DNA from: Trichodelitschia bisporula
Lineage: Eukaryota > Ascomycota > Dothideomycetes > Phaeotrichales > Phaeotrichaceae
NCBI GenBank assembly: GCA_010356995.1
Contig: ML996692.1
Coordinates: forward strand, 1,065,933 to 1,129,932
Direction: 5' to 3'
DNA: 64,000 bases
Part shown: positions 48,898-60,116 of the stretch, piece after piece
Numbering within the stretch: the first letter of the stretch is position 1
Layout of the letters: each line of letters opens with the position of its first letter
Program-made: the position numbers and the translations under genes
Notes under the pieces: model-generated
What the model was told of the DNA's origin: nothing
The model's database searches: none
What the model saw: only the letters and a program-made list of their open reading frames with translations

Positions 48898-50039
48898 CTA
48901 CTCCAAGCTCTGAATCACGACTTTAATGGCCCCGCTCTTCGGATTCGCCGACGTCTCAAACGCCTCCTTAGCCTGCTCAATATCAAAGCGATGCGTAACG
49001 AGCGGCTCCAAGTCCAGGACCTTATTCGCCAGCAGACGAATCGCCGTAGGCCAGGTATTGGCATAGCGGTACTGGAAGCGCAAGTCCACCTCGCGTGTAC
49101 TGCACCGCATAAACGGGATCTTGATCTCATCGCGCCCCACCCCAATCACAAACACCAGCCCCCCAAACTGCACCGCCTGCACCGCCCCTGCTATACTCGA
49201 CTCCACCCCCGTGCACTCCATCGCCACCCGCGGCTCCTCCCCGTCCATCAACTCCTTGACCCGTCCCGCAAACTCCTCAGCACTCTGTCCGGGCTGCACT
49301 CGCAACACGCGCGCACGCGGAACCGTCTTCGCCGCAAACGCGAGCCGCTCCTCGCTAATATCCGTCATCACGATCGGCGCACACCCAGCCGCCGCCGCAC
49401 ACATCGCAGTCACAAGCCCGATGGGCCCAGCGCCGCACACGAGCACCGCATCGCCGAGGCGCAAGCCCGCGCGCTTAATCCCCGCAAGCGCAACGCTGAG
49501 CGGCTCGAGCAGCGCGCCGGCCTCGTAGCTCAGGTTCTCAGGGAGCTTGTGGCACCACTGGGCGGGATGCGTGATGTAGCGGCGCAGCAGGCCGGGGACG
49601 GGCGGGGTGGACAGGAAGGCGACGTTCGGGCAGCCGTTGTACCGGCCTGTCAGGCAGGGTTCGCAGGCGAAACATGGGATGTTGGGCTCGATGGCGACGC
49701 GGTCGCTCGGTTGCAGGCTAGTAACGGAGGGGTGTACGGCGAGCACTTCACCGGCGGATTCGTGGCCTAGGATGTGCGAATCCTCTACGATCATGGGCCC
49801 GATGCGCCCGGCGTGCCAGAAGTGGATATCTGAGCTTAGGGGATTAGTTGGGGCTAAGGGTGCGGTTGGGGACGGACGCACCCGCAAATGCCTGTGCTGC
49901 GCACTGCGATGGCGACTTCGCCTTCCTTCAGCGAGGACCCGGAGGAGAGCTCCTCGAGGGAGGGCGAGGCGGGGGCGATCCACAGCTCATGGGCTGGGTT
50001 GGTGTAGACGCCGATGTTAGGCTTGGTCGGAGTCGTCAT
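48898..50039 (-). CDS. ladA: L-arabinitol 4-dehydrogenase-like medium-chain polyol dehydrogenase
   Basis: Two exons, 50039-49882 and 49834-48898, give 364 aa. Start chosen at [10 protein letters not shown]; an in-frame ATG 10 codons upstream is less family-like. Catalytic-zinc region [13 protein letters not shown] and GHESAGEV; structural-zinc cysteines in [19 protein letters not shown]-binding fold CGAGPIGLV with acidic [22 protein letters not shown] and [10 protein letters not shown] are typical of fungal L-arabinitol 4-dehydrogenase, which oxidises L-arabinitol to L-xylulose in pentose catabolism. Sorbitol and xylitol dehydrogenases are close relatives; the exact substrate is inferred. Confidence 0.9.
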
Positions 50040-50786
50040 TATGATTGCCCCTGGAAGAAGAAGAAGCAAAGATTGACAGGATTGAAGTTGTCTGGACTGT
50101 AGAAAGAGGAGAAGCTGGACGCGAGCTCAAGGTGAAGGTAACGCTGGACCCTTTTAGCTACCCCGCATCCGGGGTAAGCTCCATCAGCGGGGTCGCACCT
50201 GGGTCAGATGATATGCATTTTCTGTTTCAATAATGGCGAAAGTGGATAACGCAGCTACTAATGGGGAAAGTTGCCGTGGGGTTGCGTATGGCTCGGCTCG
50301 TGTTGGACCCGAACGACCGAAGGGGCCGAAGCCGGCGGGCGGAAGGAGATATCATGTGACGTGGACATGCTGGTGGTTCGGGGTCGGCCTTCGGATACGT
50401 GGCCGCAGTCACTTTCAAGGTCTCCTGTCCAGCTACTTTCCGGGCAAACTCGATGTAACAGTTCAGTCAGTGTACAACGTATAGCCGTTCACCTTCCTTG
50501 AATTGTTTCCGCCCTTGATCGTGCCAGCTGCCAAACTTCGACCCGGACCTACAACGCACATAGAACCTTGGAGTGGATGTATTGAATTTTCTACGAAACT
50601 CCCTCCCTTTGTTTCCGAAGTATCTATGTTAGTTCATTGAGATCTACTACGTATAGAACCCGTTCCCGGTCAGAAAGGCCTGCCCTTTTTCCGGGTAAGA
50701 CTCATTTCAGTGGGTCGGTATCATTCAGATCTTACTGGACCCTACATGTCATCCATATTCCATCTCCAATTCTCATCCTCTAACAT
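50040..50786. other. Upstream region of ladA passing into AT-rich island
   Basis: The ladA promoter lies here. From about 50450 base composition turns AT-rich. No gene recognised. Confidence 0.5.
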
Positions 50787-51024
50787 CACTATCGGCCCTC
50801 ATTATCCCTTATGCGGCCCAGGTACTGGCCCAGGCACTCGTCCCCTACTTTTCCGCTATCACGGACTAATTAAAGAGCTAGTATTTGTTACAGAAATAGA
50901 GAAACCGTTACAGACCTAAATTACAGATCTTTGACTGGTCCATGAGAGGGAAAAGTGGGGGACGAGTACCTGGTCGTGTACCTGGGCCAGTATCTGGGCC
51001 GTACAAGGGATAATCTTGATAGTG
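50787..51024. mobile_element. Short inverted-repeat element (MITE-like), family A copy 1
   Basis: The two ends are inverted copies of each other over roughly 90 bp: both read inwards CACTATC, then ATTATCCCTT, then CGGCCCAG, then CTGGCCCAGG, and later ACTCGTCCCC. Total 238 bp with no coding capacity. This is the layout of a non-autonomous DNA transposon. Target duplication not clear. Confidence 0.7.
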
Positions 51025-51524
51025 ACAGAATTGACGCTATGGGAGTCCCATGGCCCGGAGTCAGCACTAGACCACTTCTTTCCAAGCACGTGTGAATGAT
51101 ATTTGCGCATCCAAAAAGTCAGCCAATTAGTTAAATGAGTATGTGCTAGAATGAATTCCAGGAGCATGGGGATGATGAGAGCCAATAAAGTACCAAGAAG
51201 CCCTTGTCAAGGGGCACTGCTTGTAAAATCCTCTAATTTGGTTAGAGAACTTTGAGGACCACGGGGCCGAAGGGCACCGCTTGCACGTTTTGCAAGTATC
51301 GTGGGACCACCAGTGATCTGCATAGCACAACTCGGTGCATTGTGATGGGAAACGTGGGGCTAAAATAGCGTACCTGCCCAAGCATATAAAAGAATTTTGG
51401 TTGCGGTTCCACTTGTTGTTTGGCGGGAGGTCGGAAAAGCTACAAGATATGCTTGCATCCTCCTAACTGCCGGGCCAGTTAGGAAACAAAAGTTAGTAAC
51501 GGTTTTTTTTGTGTAAGAAGCTCT

Positions 51525-51590
51525 GCTTTCCGATTAGTCTGCTAGTTATAAAGACGTCAGCGAGGACACCTGCCATATAAAGATCAAAAT
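51525..51590. repeat. Dispersed repeat family C, copy 1
   Basis: Shares with 53990-54047 and 59169-59243 the order: GATTAGTC or ATTGGTC, then AGTTATAAA-like, then GCGAGGACACCTGC or similar. Identity is moderate; element limits unknown. Confidence 0.5.
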
Positions 51591-52278
51591 TGTCATTTTG
51601 AGATCGTGCTGATTGATTAACTATTCCGAAGATACCCCCGGACTCGCATGCACACCCCATCTTAGTTAATATTAATATTAATATAATTTGTGGAGTTGTC
51701 GTTGCCATCGCAATACAGAGACACCATGCGGGTGCATTGTGATGATACATTATTCATGAGATCTGACTGTCCGAGAAAAATGGTTGGAACTGTACCTGGT
51801 CCAAAGCACTCATACTAAGATTATGCGGCAAATCCAGAAACTGGATAGACCGGAAAGCCAGAAAGCTTGATAATCAACCCAAACTGATTAACCTTTATTC
51901 CAGTTAGCGTCTTCTGATTGGCAGGGAGGGCTTGATATTAGCAGGTTTTGGATGCTTATGTTTTATAAACAGTTGTCCAAGAAAGTCCGGTGATGAACAG
52001 CAAATGATGCATGAGCCGGGCACACACGCGCTAAGGGGTAGGCGTACAGTCTTCTTTTTCTTTTTCTCAAGTTCTAACTGGCTGGGATTGAGATATCTAC
52101 TTGTCGGTGGTATCTTAATTCTTTTGCGGGTGCTTGGTAGTATTTCCCACTACAAGGACGATGGGTCGCGGGACGGTTGTGCTAGTCCTGTAGGAGTGCA
52201 CAGGCTAGTAGAGTTGGGAATCCATTGACGGAAACTTAACATAAAGGGAAAGGACGAGTACAATTAACTGAGCATTTT

Positions 52279-52443
52279 CTATCCCTTAAATGGTCCAGGT
52301 ACTCGCTATCATGGACCAATGAAAGGGCAAAAATTCGGTTCCGTAAAAGACATGTTACCTTCTGCGAGAAATCTGAGCTCTTTTATTGGTCCAGGATGGC
52401 GAGTACCTAGGCCAGTGCCTGGGCCGTATGAGGAATAAGGTAT
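52279..52443. mobile_element. Short inverted-repeat element, family A copy 2
   Basis: Left end TATCCCTTAAATGGTCCAGG and a right end that is its inverted, diverged copy (GGCCGTATGAGGAATA). Internal ATGGACCAATGAAAG faces TTTTATTGGTCCAGGAT. About 165 bp, shorter and more diverged than copy 1. Confidence 0.6.
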
Positions 52444-52617
52444 CACTAGCGCTTGGGAAATTATGTGAACACTTCCAAAGGCTTCTGTAAATTAAGAGCA
52501 ATGTATAGCAAACCCCGGCAGCAATGATGCATGTGGACCACGGAATGGGTGACGACTAAACATGTGCCTTACACATTTCAACTACAGAGATATTCCAAGC
52601 ACGCATCATACATTGCC

Positions 52618-53363
52618 CCTAAGCCACCACAAAGCTTACGGCCCGCAACCGAAACCCCCCAGGAACTCCAAGAGGGCCGGAAAAGCTCAATACAACGGAG
52701 GTCACAGACCTCACCACACGACACCACGCAGCCGAAACCCAATCCCCGTCCTCAGGGTCAACACCGTCCCCCAACCCAGCAGCAAACCCCCCGAAGTGCC
52801 CTTTCCCCAACCACAAACACAGCATACTAGGACAGCATAACACTAGGAGTAGCAACAACACCAGTCTACCCACACGTGATGAAGAGCGGATTCAACACCA
52901 CTATTGCTACCAGGAACCGGATCTCCGCCAAAGGGGAGCCGCCGCGGCCCCCCCTGGCGGCCTCCGGACACCACCTGGCATTCTTAAATATCCTTCCTCT
53001 CCTTCTCTCTTTCGATCACATGACCTAGAATCACGGGATCTGCGTTGCTGTAGGCGTTCGGCGTTTTTGGGGTTTAATTGGGATATGGAGTTTTTCTCAG
53101 TTTCTCGGCGTGCAGCCAAGTTCTCGCTTGGGACACACAAGAATGGTGCAAAGAAAAGACGATAAACACATGTAAAAGGCGTGGGGCTCACATGCCCCTC
53201 TCCAAAGGACGACTTCCAGGGCTTTTCCTCAACCCTTCCAGGGAGGGTTTTTGCCGTGTAGGACCAAAGAAATTGGTCAAACCCACTCCTAAAGTGGTGA
53301 GACCCGACCATACGGCTAGCTAAAACAAGCCTGGGCTATTATTATCATTATTATTATTATTAT
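52618..53363 (+). mobile_element. Tad1-like LINE, 5'-truncated, 3' UTR and tail (copy A)
   Basis: From GAGCCACC-type sequence at 52618 to a tail of ATT/TTA repeats ending at 53363, this is the inverted, near-identical counterpart of 55608-56200. It carries only 3' non-coding sequence. It includes about 186 bp (52693-52878) absent from copy B, so the two copies derive from different source variants or copy B was deleted. Identity across the last 400 bp looks well above 90 percent by eye. Confidence 0.75.
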
Positions 53364-53573
53364 GTAAGGTCCGTATTCCAATTTTTGGGCATTGGAGTAG
53401 GGCTTTTAAAATTACACGTCACACAAGTCCCGCAGGCAAAGCCATACGTGCAAGGACTTTATATTACCCTTAATATCTAGTCTTCGTTGAACGCATCCGG
53501 GGTCCGATGGCACTGTTATGGTTGCTGATGATAGGAATTTTGTTTGTTAGCTGACTCAGATTCTGAACAAATT

Positions 53574-53641
53574 TGAGCCTTTTTATTGGTTTATGATAAG
53601 GAGTACGTGACTCAATACCTGGGCCGTAAAAGGGATGGTAT
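53574..53641. mobile_element. Family A inverted-repeat element, right end only (copy 3)
   Basis: TTTTTATTGGT ... GAGTACGTGA ... ACCTGGGCCGTAAAAGGGAT matches the right ends of copies 1 and 2; no left end seen nearby. Confidence 0.5.
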
Positions 53642-53989
53642 ATGAAGGATGGCGTAGCTAGCAGCTTTTGTTTGTTTAGTTTCTGTACCAGCATTTGATG
53701 CAGCTCCAGATTTGCGATATACACGATGTTTGCGTTACTTACGTCTAGAGGACATGTGCCCTGCGATTCAGTTTGAAGTATCGCCATATAGCTTTGGGTC
53801 AGTGGAATATTAATATCATCCTCCTTTTGCACACCTTTGTATAAACTTCCTCGTGCGAGCAAATAGGCACGGATTCCATAATAGCCTGAGATATCCCTTG
53901 TACTGCTGGGGCCCTCGCTATGGTACTTGTAACTGGCGAATTAATCGGAGAACAATTTCCCTTGCGGAGCGGTTGTGTTAACAATATTT

Positions 53990-54047
53990 GCTCTCTGATT
54001 GGTCTTCCAGTTATAAATACCCTGGCGAGGACGCCTGCAGGATAAGG
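53990..54047. repeat. Dispersed repeat family C, copy 2
   Basis: CTGATTGGTC, CAGTTATAAATAC and GGCGAGGACGCCTGCAG in the same order as the other two copies. Confidence 0.5.
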
Positions 54048-55607
54048 GAATAACCACACCTATAGCTCCCCAGCCCAACCAACCCGATGATAGCGAAAAA
54101 GAGAAGGCCGCGAAATGAATAATGCAAGGACCAAATATCCCCCTCATTTTACTTTTATAGACCCCCCATCAAACCTCGACACCAAACTTCAGGGCGTGAT
54201 GCACCCATGCCTAAAGATGAATAGAGATAGGCTTCGCATCATTTGGAATGACCTCGACAAGGCAACTAACTGGGTAACACTTTCATTGTGTTAAACAGCT
54301 TTGCATGAATATATTGTCATTCAAACTTATGTTGCTCGTTGCAGCTTCAAGACTCTGTTACTGCGAAGGGTACATTAAACCTCAAAATAGTTAAAGGCAA
54401 AATTTAAAGTTGCGATACTCACATTATAGTCGGCTCAAGATAAGGTACCAGATTACTTGCATCTTCCAAGCGCCACTGAATATGTAAAATGCGGGTTGAT
54501 GAACCATTGCTGCATGCGAGCATTGCGAGGGACTGTAGACTTTGGTGGTGTTTTGGTAGGGGAATTTTCCATAATTCGTGGGCCTGATTGACTGATTTTA
54601 GTGGTTGGGCTGGGTTAGGTGGGGGGGATGTGGGGGACGCGGGGACTAGAGTTTTGAAGATCTTGGGCGTTCTCGTAGTACTTCCCGACATCAGCTCCCT
54701 TATGCCGGAATCACACAACCTATGGGCGTAACCACCCTAGGAAGGCCGCGCGGTAAACGCGTGGAGAGTCCTATGGCCCTTACTGTTGCTGCAAACTATA
54801 AGTGCATCATCGTCATCATGCCGAGACCACTAACATTACATTACTCGCCAGAAGCCCATGATTTTCCACTTGTTACAACCGCTTACGGCGGACTCTCTTT
54901 GCACCTACAATAACGGAATGTCCCATAGATTGTTTTAACAGGCTGTCTGACTTCTTTCCCCAGACTACCCGTCTCCTAATTGGCTGAATTAGAGCGGTGT
55001 GTATGTGGGGCGTGGTTCCCAGGTTTTAGGGTATGTGCCTAGGTTATTCTAGCTGATACAGGCTAGAACTTACAATCAAAGCTTCAATGTAGCTCATGGA
55101 CAAAGTCTGGTAAGGATCCTAAGATAGCCCCATTGTGGAATATTGGCCCGGGTAGTTGCCGCAATGGCTTAGGATTTTATTGCTCTAGCACTGGGCTTCT
55201 TAGCCGACCTGGTTTAAAACGAGAAAACATTTTCCCACATAGGCCCCGGCTCCAGAAAACTTCCAACATACTCATGTCATTGAGACGTATGTAAGGAGCT
55301 ATTATTAACCAGGCAGGCTCTGCTTTTAAACTGCTAAGTTTAGGTACAACTTGTAGCAAGGGAGCTTACTAAACTTGTGTCTCTATTTTTCTAACGTGAG
55401 ATTAACCCGAGGAGACATAAACGAGGCCATATGTTAGGTTTGTATGCTCAGGATTTGAGGTTACGCGGGCAAAATAGCGCTCCACCTGAGCCTGCATTTT
55501 TTCCAAAACCTGTCTTCCGTTTGGTTGCAGTCCACTATCAAAGCGAGGGGATGCACGTAAGATATGCACCTCGGAACCTAGGATGGGCACTTCATAGATT
55601 CCTTCTT

Positions 55608-56860
55608 CTATAATAATAATAGCTTGATTACGCCCAGGCTTGTTTTAGCTAGCCGTATGGTCGGGTCTCACCACTTTAGGAGTGGGCTTGACCAATTTCT
55701 TTGGTTCTACACGGCAAAAACCCTCCCTGCAAGGGTTGAGGAAAAGCCCTGGAAGTCGTCCTTTGGAGAGGGGCATGTGAGCCCCACGCCTTCAACATAT
55801 GTTTATCGTCTTTTCTTTGCACCATTCTTGTGTGTCCAAAGCGAGAACTTGGCTGCACGCCGAGAAACTGAGAAACACTCCATATCCCAATTAAACCCCA
55901 AAAACGCCGAACGCCTACAGCAACGCAGATCCCGTGATTCTAGGTCATGTGACCGAAAGAGAGAAGGAGAGGAAGGAAATTGAAGAATACCAGGTGTTGT
56001 CCGGAGGCCGCCAGGGGGGGGGGGGGCGGCGGCTCCTCTTTGGGGGAGATCCGGTTCCTGGTAGCAAGTGTGGTGTTGAATCGTTGAATCCGCTCTTCTT
56101 ATTGAGCTTTTCCGGCTCTCTTGGGGTTCCTGGGGGGTTCCGGTTGCGGGCCGTCAGCTTTGTGGTGGCTCGCTTTCATCCGGTTCACTTCCAGTCTCGC
56201 TAGGAGATTGTGGATTTATGAACAGTTTGTTGGGTGTGGGCTGCTTTTTTCCCACATCTCGGGTTCCGATTGGCGGAATTCTTTAGCTAGCCTGAATTGG
56301 CCGATGAAGCCTCTGTTGATGATGTAGTTTGTGACTGCCTCTAGACCTCTCCTAGTGTTGATCATTTTGTTGTAGTCAATCGTTCTTGCTAGCTCGTAGA
56401 GCTCGGAGCGTTCCGCTCCGAGCGTGCAGCTCATGACCATATGCTTGGGTGTTTGTCGCCCAAATCCGCAGGGGCACCGGGGGGAGTCAAATGTCGGGAC
56501 TCCTACTCTGAAGAGGAAGTCTCGCAGTCCAATGCATTCAGTGCGTAGTTGTGTTGCTACGGCGCTGTTGGCCTTCAGTAGTCCACCATGGAGGTTGGGG
56601 ACGTATTCCTTCCAGGGGGTGTGCCAGGCTGGTGCCTGTTTGTGTCCGTTGGTTCTCCACAGGGCTTCCCATTCTTGGTTCTCCCAGTCGCGGAAGATCG
56701 TTCTTGGCGCCTGGGAGGGGTCTGCCGCGGCCACGATCGCCTTCGCTTCCATGAGCATTTTGTCTTCAGGGTATGTGGGTTCTGGGGGCCTCCGGCCTCT
56801 TCGCGGGGTAGTTCCGGCCCAGTTTCCTTCTTCTATATGTCCCTTGGTTCGTGTAATTTG
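55608..56860 (-). mobile_element. Tad1-like LINE, 5'-truncated, end of ORF2 plus 3' UTR (copy B)
   Basis: Read on the minus strand, a continuous frame ending at 56216 encodes the C-terminal part of a LINE reverse transcriptase polyprotein. It has the AVATQLRTECIGLRDFLFR motif and the zinc-knuckle PRCPCGF...PKHMVMSC typical of fungal Tad elements. A 600-bp 3' UTR with a G/C run near 56016 and a short TTA tail at 55608-55621 follow. Everything upstream (most of ORF2 and ORF1) is missing, as expected for incomplete reverse transcription. The remaining frame, about 210 codons, has no internal stop. Confidence 0.85.
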
Positions 56861-57898
56861 CAGCACAATAAGAAGAGAGAGATAATCCCAAGCACACCCG
56901 GAATCAGGTACACATTCCCATGTTAAAACCAAAGCCGTATGGGAGCCTCGACGTCAAACGACCGGCCGTAACGTATGAGGGTGGAATGTATTGGATAAGC
57001 ATTGCCTCGACGAAACTCGGAGTTTAACACTTCTTTTGACGCGAAACACTCGTGGGAAATAGTGGCATTTAAGTGCAAGGATAGCTTGCTGTCCATAAAC
57101 ACCAAGACCACTTCAGATTTTCGGACTTCCACTTCAAGTCGCAATGCATTCATGGTTCATGAATATCCTAGGGGCACGTATACAGAATAGTCCCCGTAGA
57201 ATGCTGTAAAAGAGCGCAAGTCAGCACCTACAGGGGCTTTAGTAATTTTGGGCGATGGTTCTAGTAACTCGGGGGGTGGTTCTAAGGGTAGTCTTTTTCT
57301 ACGCTGGGAGCTACGCCTTTTTCCCAAATATATCACACTTGAAGACCCGGATGCCGCACTTACCGACTGGAATTCAATGCTCATATTGCAGTAACAGATC
57401 ATCGTAGCTCATCGTAAATTTTACTCAGGCACGTACGGATAGCAGACGGCACTGATCCCAATGCGCACTTTGATCGGAGGTCCTCAAAATTCCTCTTAGG
57501 TCGAAGATGTATAATAGTGCTTTGGCAGATTGTGCGGCGATTATGCAGCCAATCCGAGCTACTCAAACAATTGTTCTGTCAACCATTTTGACACAAGCAA
57601 AGCACTTAGTGCTCGCAATTTCCCTTTACCAAGACGTATGTGATCATGATAGCCTCAAATCGTGGGAATATATTTATTTTCTGAAGAATGATTATACATA
57701 CGAGCCCTCCGTTTTTTGGGTCCTGATGCCGTGAATGATGTTGAGGAAGACCTTTTACTTTGTCAGTTCATGTTAGGGTACTTGGAAATCTACAGCCCTC
57801 CTGGAAACCAGTCCTAAAAGGGTAAAGTCTCCTAGAAACCCATGCGCTTGAACACTCCACCATTAACACCGCTAGACTTATGTTTACCTACGTATATG

Positions 57899-58105
57899 AC
57901 GCCAAGACCCTATTAAAGACCTCTCGTAAAACTTTAAATCGCGATGCACTCATACTAAAAAATTATATAAAGTTATAATTAGGCTCATTTTGATTGCCTT
58001 AATGCGGCGAGTATTTCGGTACTACTTTCATCAAAACTGCGTTGCGTGGTAGGGAGTTATCGCGGGTTAAAGGTTTTGCGGTTAAGTGTGGCTAGTAGCA
58101 GTTTA
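57899..58105. mobile_element. Short inverted-repeat element, family B copy 1
   Basis: Left end GCCAAGACCCTATTAAA ... AAAACTTTAAATCGCGAT; an inverted, diverged counterpart (TTATCGCGGGTTAAAGGTTTTG) lies at about 58045-58075. No coding capacity. The right boundary is approximate. Confidence 0.55.
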
Positions 58106-58116
58106 AGTATTCCGGC

Positions 58117-58320
58117 GCTAAGACCCTACTAAAAAGTGGTAAAACTTTGAGCCGCGATAACTCCTTTGACAGCAACACTACGGCGGCGAGGTCAATGTTA
58201 AAATACTCGGCGCATCAAATAGATCACAATAAGCTAGGTTCTATGTTTATATAATTTTCTCGTACACGTGCATCGCGACTTAAAATTTATTGTCAGCTTT
58301 TAATGGGGTCTTGGCTGAGA
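58117..58320. mobile_element. Short inverted-repeat element, family B copy 2
   Basis: Left end GCGCTAAGACCCTACTAAAA ... TAAAACTTTGAGCCGCGAT; inverted right end ATCGCGACTTAAAATTTATT ... TTAATGGGGTCTTGGC at about 58275-58316. Same family and orientation as copy 1, almost directly adjacent. Confidence 0.6.
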
Positions 58321-59168
58321 TTTCTAGGGTATAGGGGTGGTGTGGCTGGAACGGCAGTATTTTGGCGCTAGTTATGAATGCGTAGGGATTGTTGACAGAC
58401 TATACTATTTTGGAACTAATTTCCCAGAGGGCTGTAGATGTAAGTTTTTGGCTATAGATTTACAAGCACCCTTAATGTTACTCCTCCCCCGCCGCCCCTC
58501 GAACGAGTGGCCAGTCAGACCCGTGGGTTTCGCGAAGTCACTCTACCAGAAATTCACTCCTTTAAGTAATGAACTCGTGTGACGCAGTTTGAGAAAGCCT
58601 GTGTCATGGTTCTGGCCATACAGGGTGTGATGCCTCAGGCCATGATGTGGCCAGGGTGGTAGCATAGGACCGAGATAACGTATGGGAACCAGCGTAGTCA
58701 TGTGACTGGCGCCAAGCCCCCACACTGCGGTTATGCTTTTGCACACCCATCCCTGTAGATTACTTCTCCAACTCTTTATCATCGTCTCGAAGCAATCTAT
58801 CGTTTTTGCACCGCTCTTCGCTGGCATCGTGTCAGGCAGAAGTGCTGCCAAATTACTCAGTTTGCCAAAGTGGGTCTGAGGATTTAAGTGATATTTTTTG
58901 ACCTCGGGTACAAAAGTGCATCGCCACTTGAAGTTACGGTATTGAGATTTGAGGGCGTTACGGAGAGGTGGAGTGTATACACGTAAATTGAAGCGCTCTT
59001 CCCTCACCTAATATTCTCTGATAATCCAATCAAAATGTTGAGATTGAACATCGTGCCGCAAAATAGTCATGCGATGTTCATTTTACTCTGCGCGCCCTCG
59101 CTGGAGTCCTCATGGCTTGTGGACCAGTCCGAGAGCAGGATTTCTTTACATAAACAGCTGTTAAGAGA

Positions 59169-59243
59169 TTATGCCCTCTAATTGGTCCGCTAGTTACAAG
59201 GGCGCCGGCGAGGACACCCGCGAGGATGCCCGCAGTATGAAGG
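59169..59243. repeat. Dispersed repeat family C, copy 3
   Basis: CTAATTGGTCCGCTAGTTACAA followed by GGCGAGGACACCCGC, then a partial repetition GCGAGGATGCCCGC. It is closer in GC content to the flank than the other copies. Confidence 0.5.
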
Positions 59244-60116
59244 ATAGATGCATTGTGATGATCTGTACACTGCTTGATTTTCAAAGACGAGCCCAGTAGT
59301 TTGACAATTCATTTGATCCAATGCACGCACAGGAAGGGTTGTCATTCTACTTCAAAATTGGGGTGACTTTGATGTGATGATTAGCTGGCAAAACTTTCTG
59401 TTTCTGATTGACTGGACTGGGCGGCGTGCGCCCAGTAGTTCTACTGGCTCACGACAACCTCCCCCGGTTTCACGTGAAAATCACAACTCTGCAGGCCAAC
59501 ATGTAGCTACTATTGTCACAGCAGAAACGATAAATGACATATTGATATCGGTGAAGTTTTCCAGCCACTACTGTCATACCAGGCTGGTCCCGTCGAACTG
59601 GAGACATAGGAATATGGGCGGACCCACGATCCCGGTGCGCGTCCAGATCTTCCAAGCTGTGAACCGCGTCTTTTGGGCTCACATATGCACAAGGACTGGA
59701 AGCGGCCTGGAGTATTTCAGTTTCGTCAATTGCACCGCCGACAAGGCCGGGCTTTCCCAGCACTGGGGATGAGCGGGGGACGTCGGCTAGACGTAGAATA
59801 GTGCGGGCATTCGTCCCGGTTACCAGTTACCGAGTCACGTCCATCCGGTAAGCAATTCTGAGAAGTGGGTGGTGGTCGGGGCAGGACTTGGTGGTGGGAG
59901 TTCAACTACGTCAAATCCGACGCCGGCTCCCCGTCGCAGATAGCAACGGGTTGCCGTCATCAGGCGAAGCACGCGATTCGACGGGCAAGTACGAGGCACC
60001 GAGAACAGCCAGCCAGATAAAATACAATATTAACAACAAACAGTTCTGTCCAGCACGTCCGAACATCTCGACCGCGCATCTACAAGGATATCAATACACA
60101 CAGCGTCGTCAGCAGA

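Larger units (their letters stand above)
50450..59500. other. AT-rich, gene-free island with transposon remains
   Basis: About 9 kb visibly richer in A and T than both flanks, with no supported host gene. It contains two LINE 3' ends, at least two families of short inverted-repeat elements, a third dispersed repeat, and stretches such as alternating TTAATA near 51665-51690. Such islands in Pezizomycotina commonly reflect repeat-induced point mutation of old insertions; I infer this and did not compute dinucleotide indices. Confidence 0.7.

Noticed and set aside
48466-49770. 434-codon + frame overlapping tRNA-Ile and antisense to ladA
   Set aside because: It starts inside the tRNA and is the antisense shadow of a well-supported dehydrogenase.
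50787-51024. Assignment of family A to the CACTA superfamily
   Set aside because: The outer bases of copy 1 read CACTA, but copies 2 and 3 do not preserve this and no 3-bp target duplication is evident.
56923-57402. Two neighbouring short minus-strand frames near the LINE
   Set aside because: Unrecognised family within AT-rich decayed DNA; too little evidence to call a gene.
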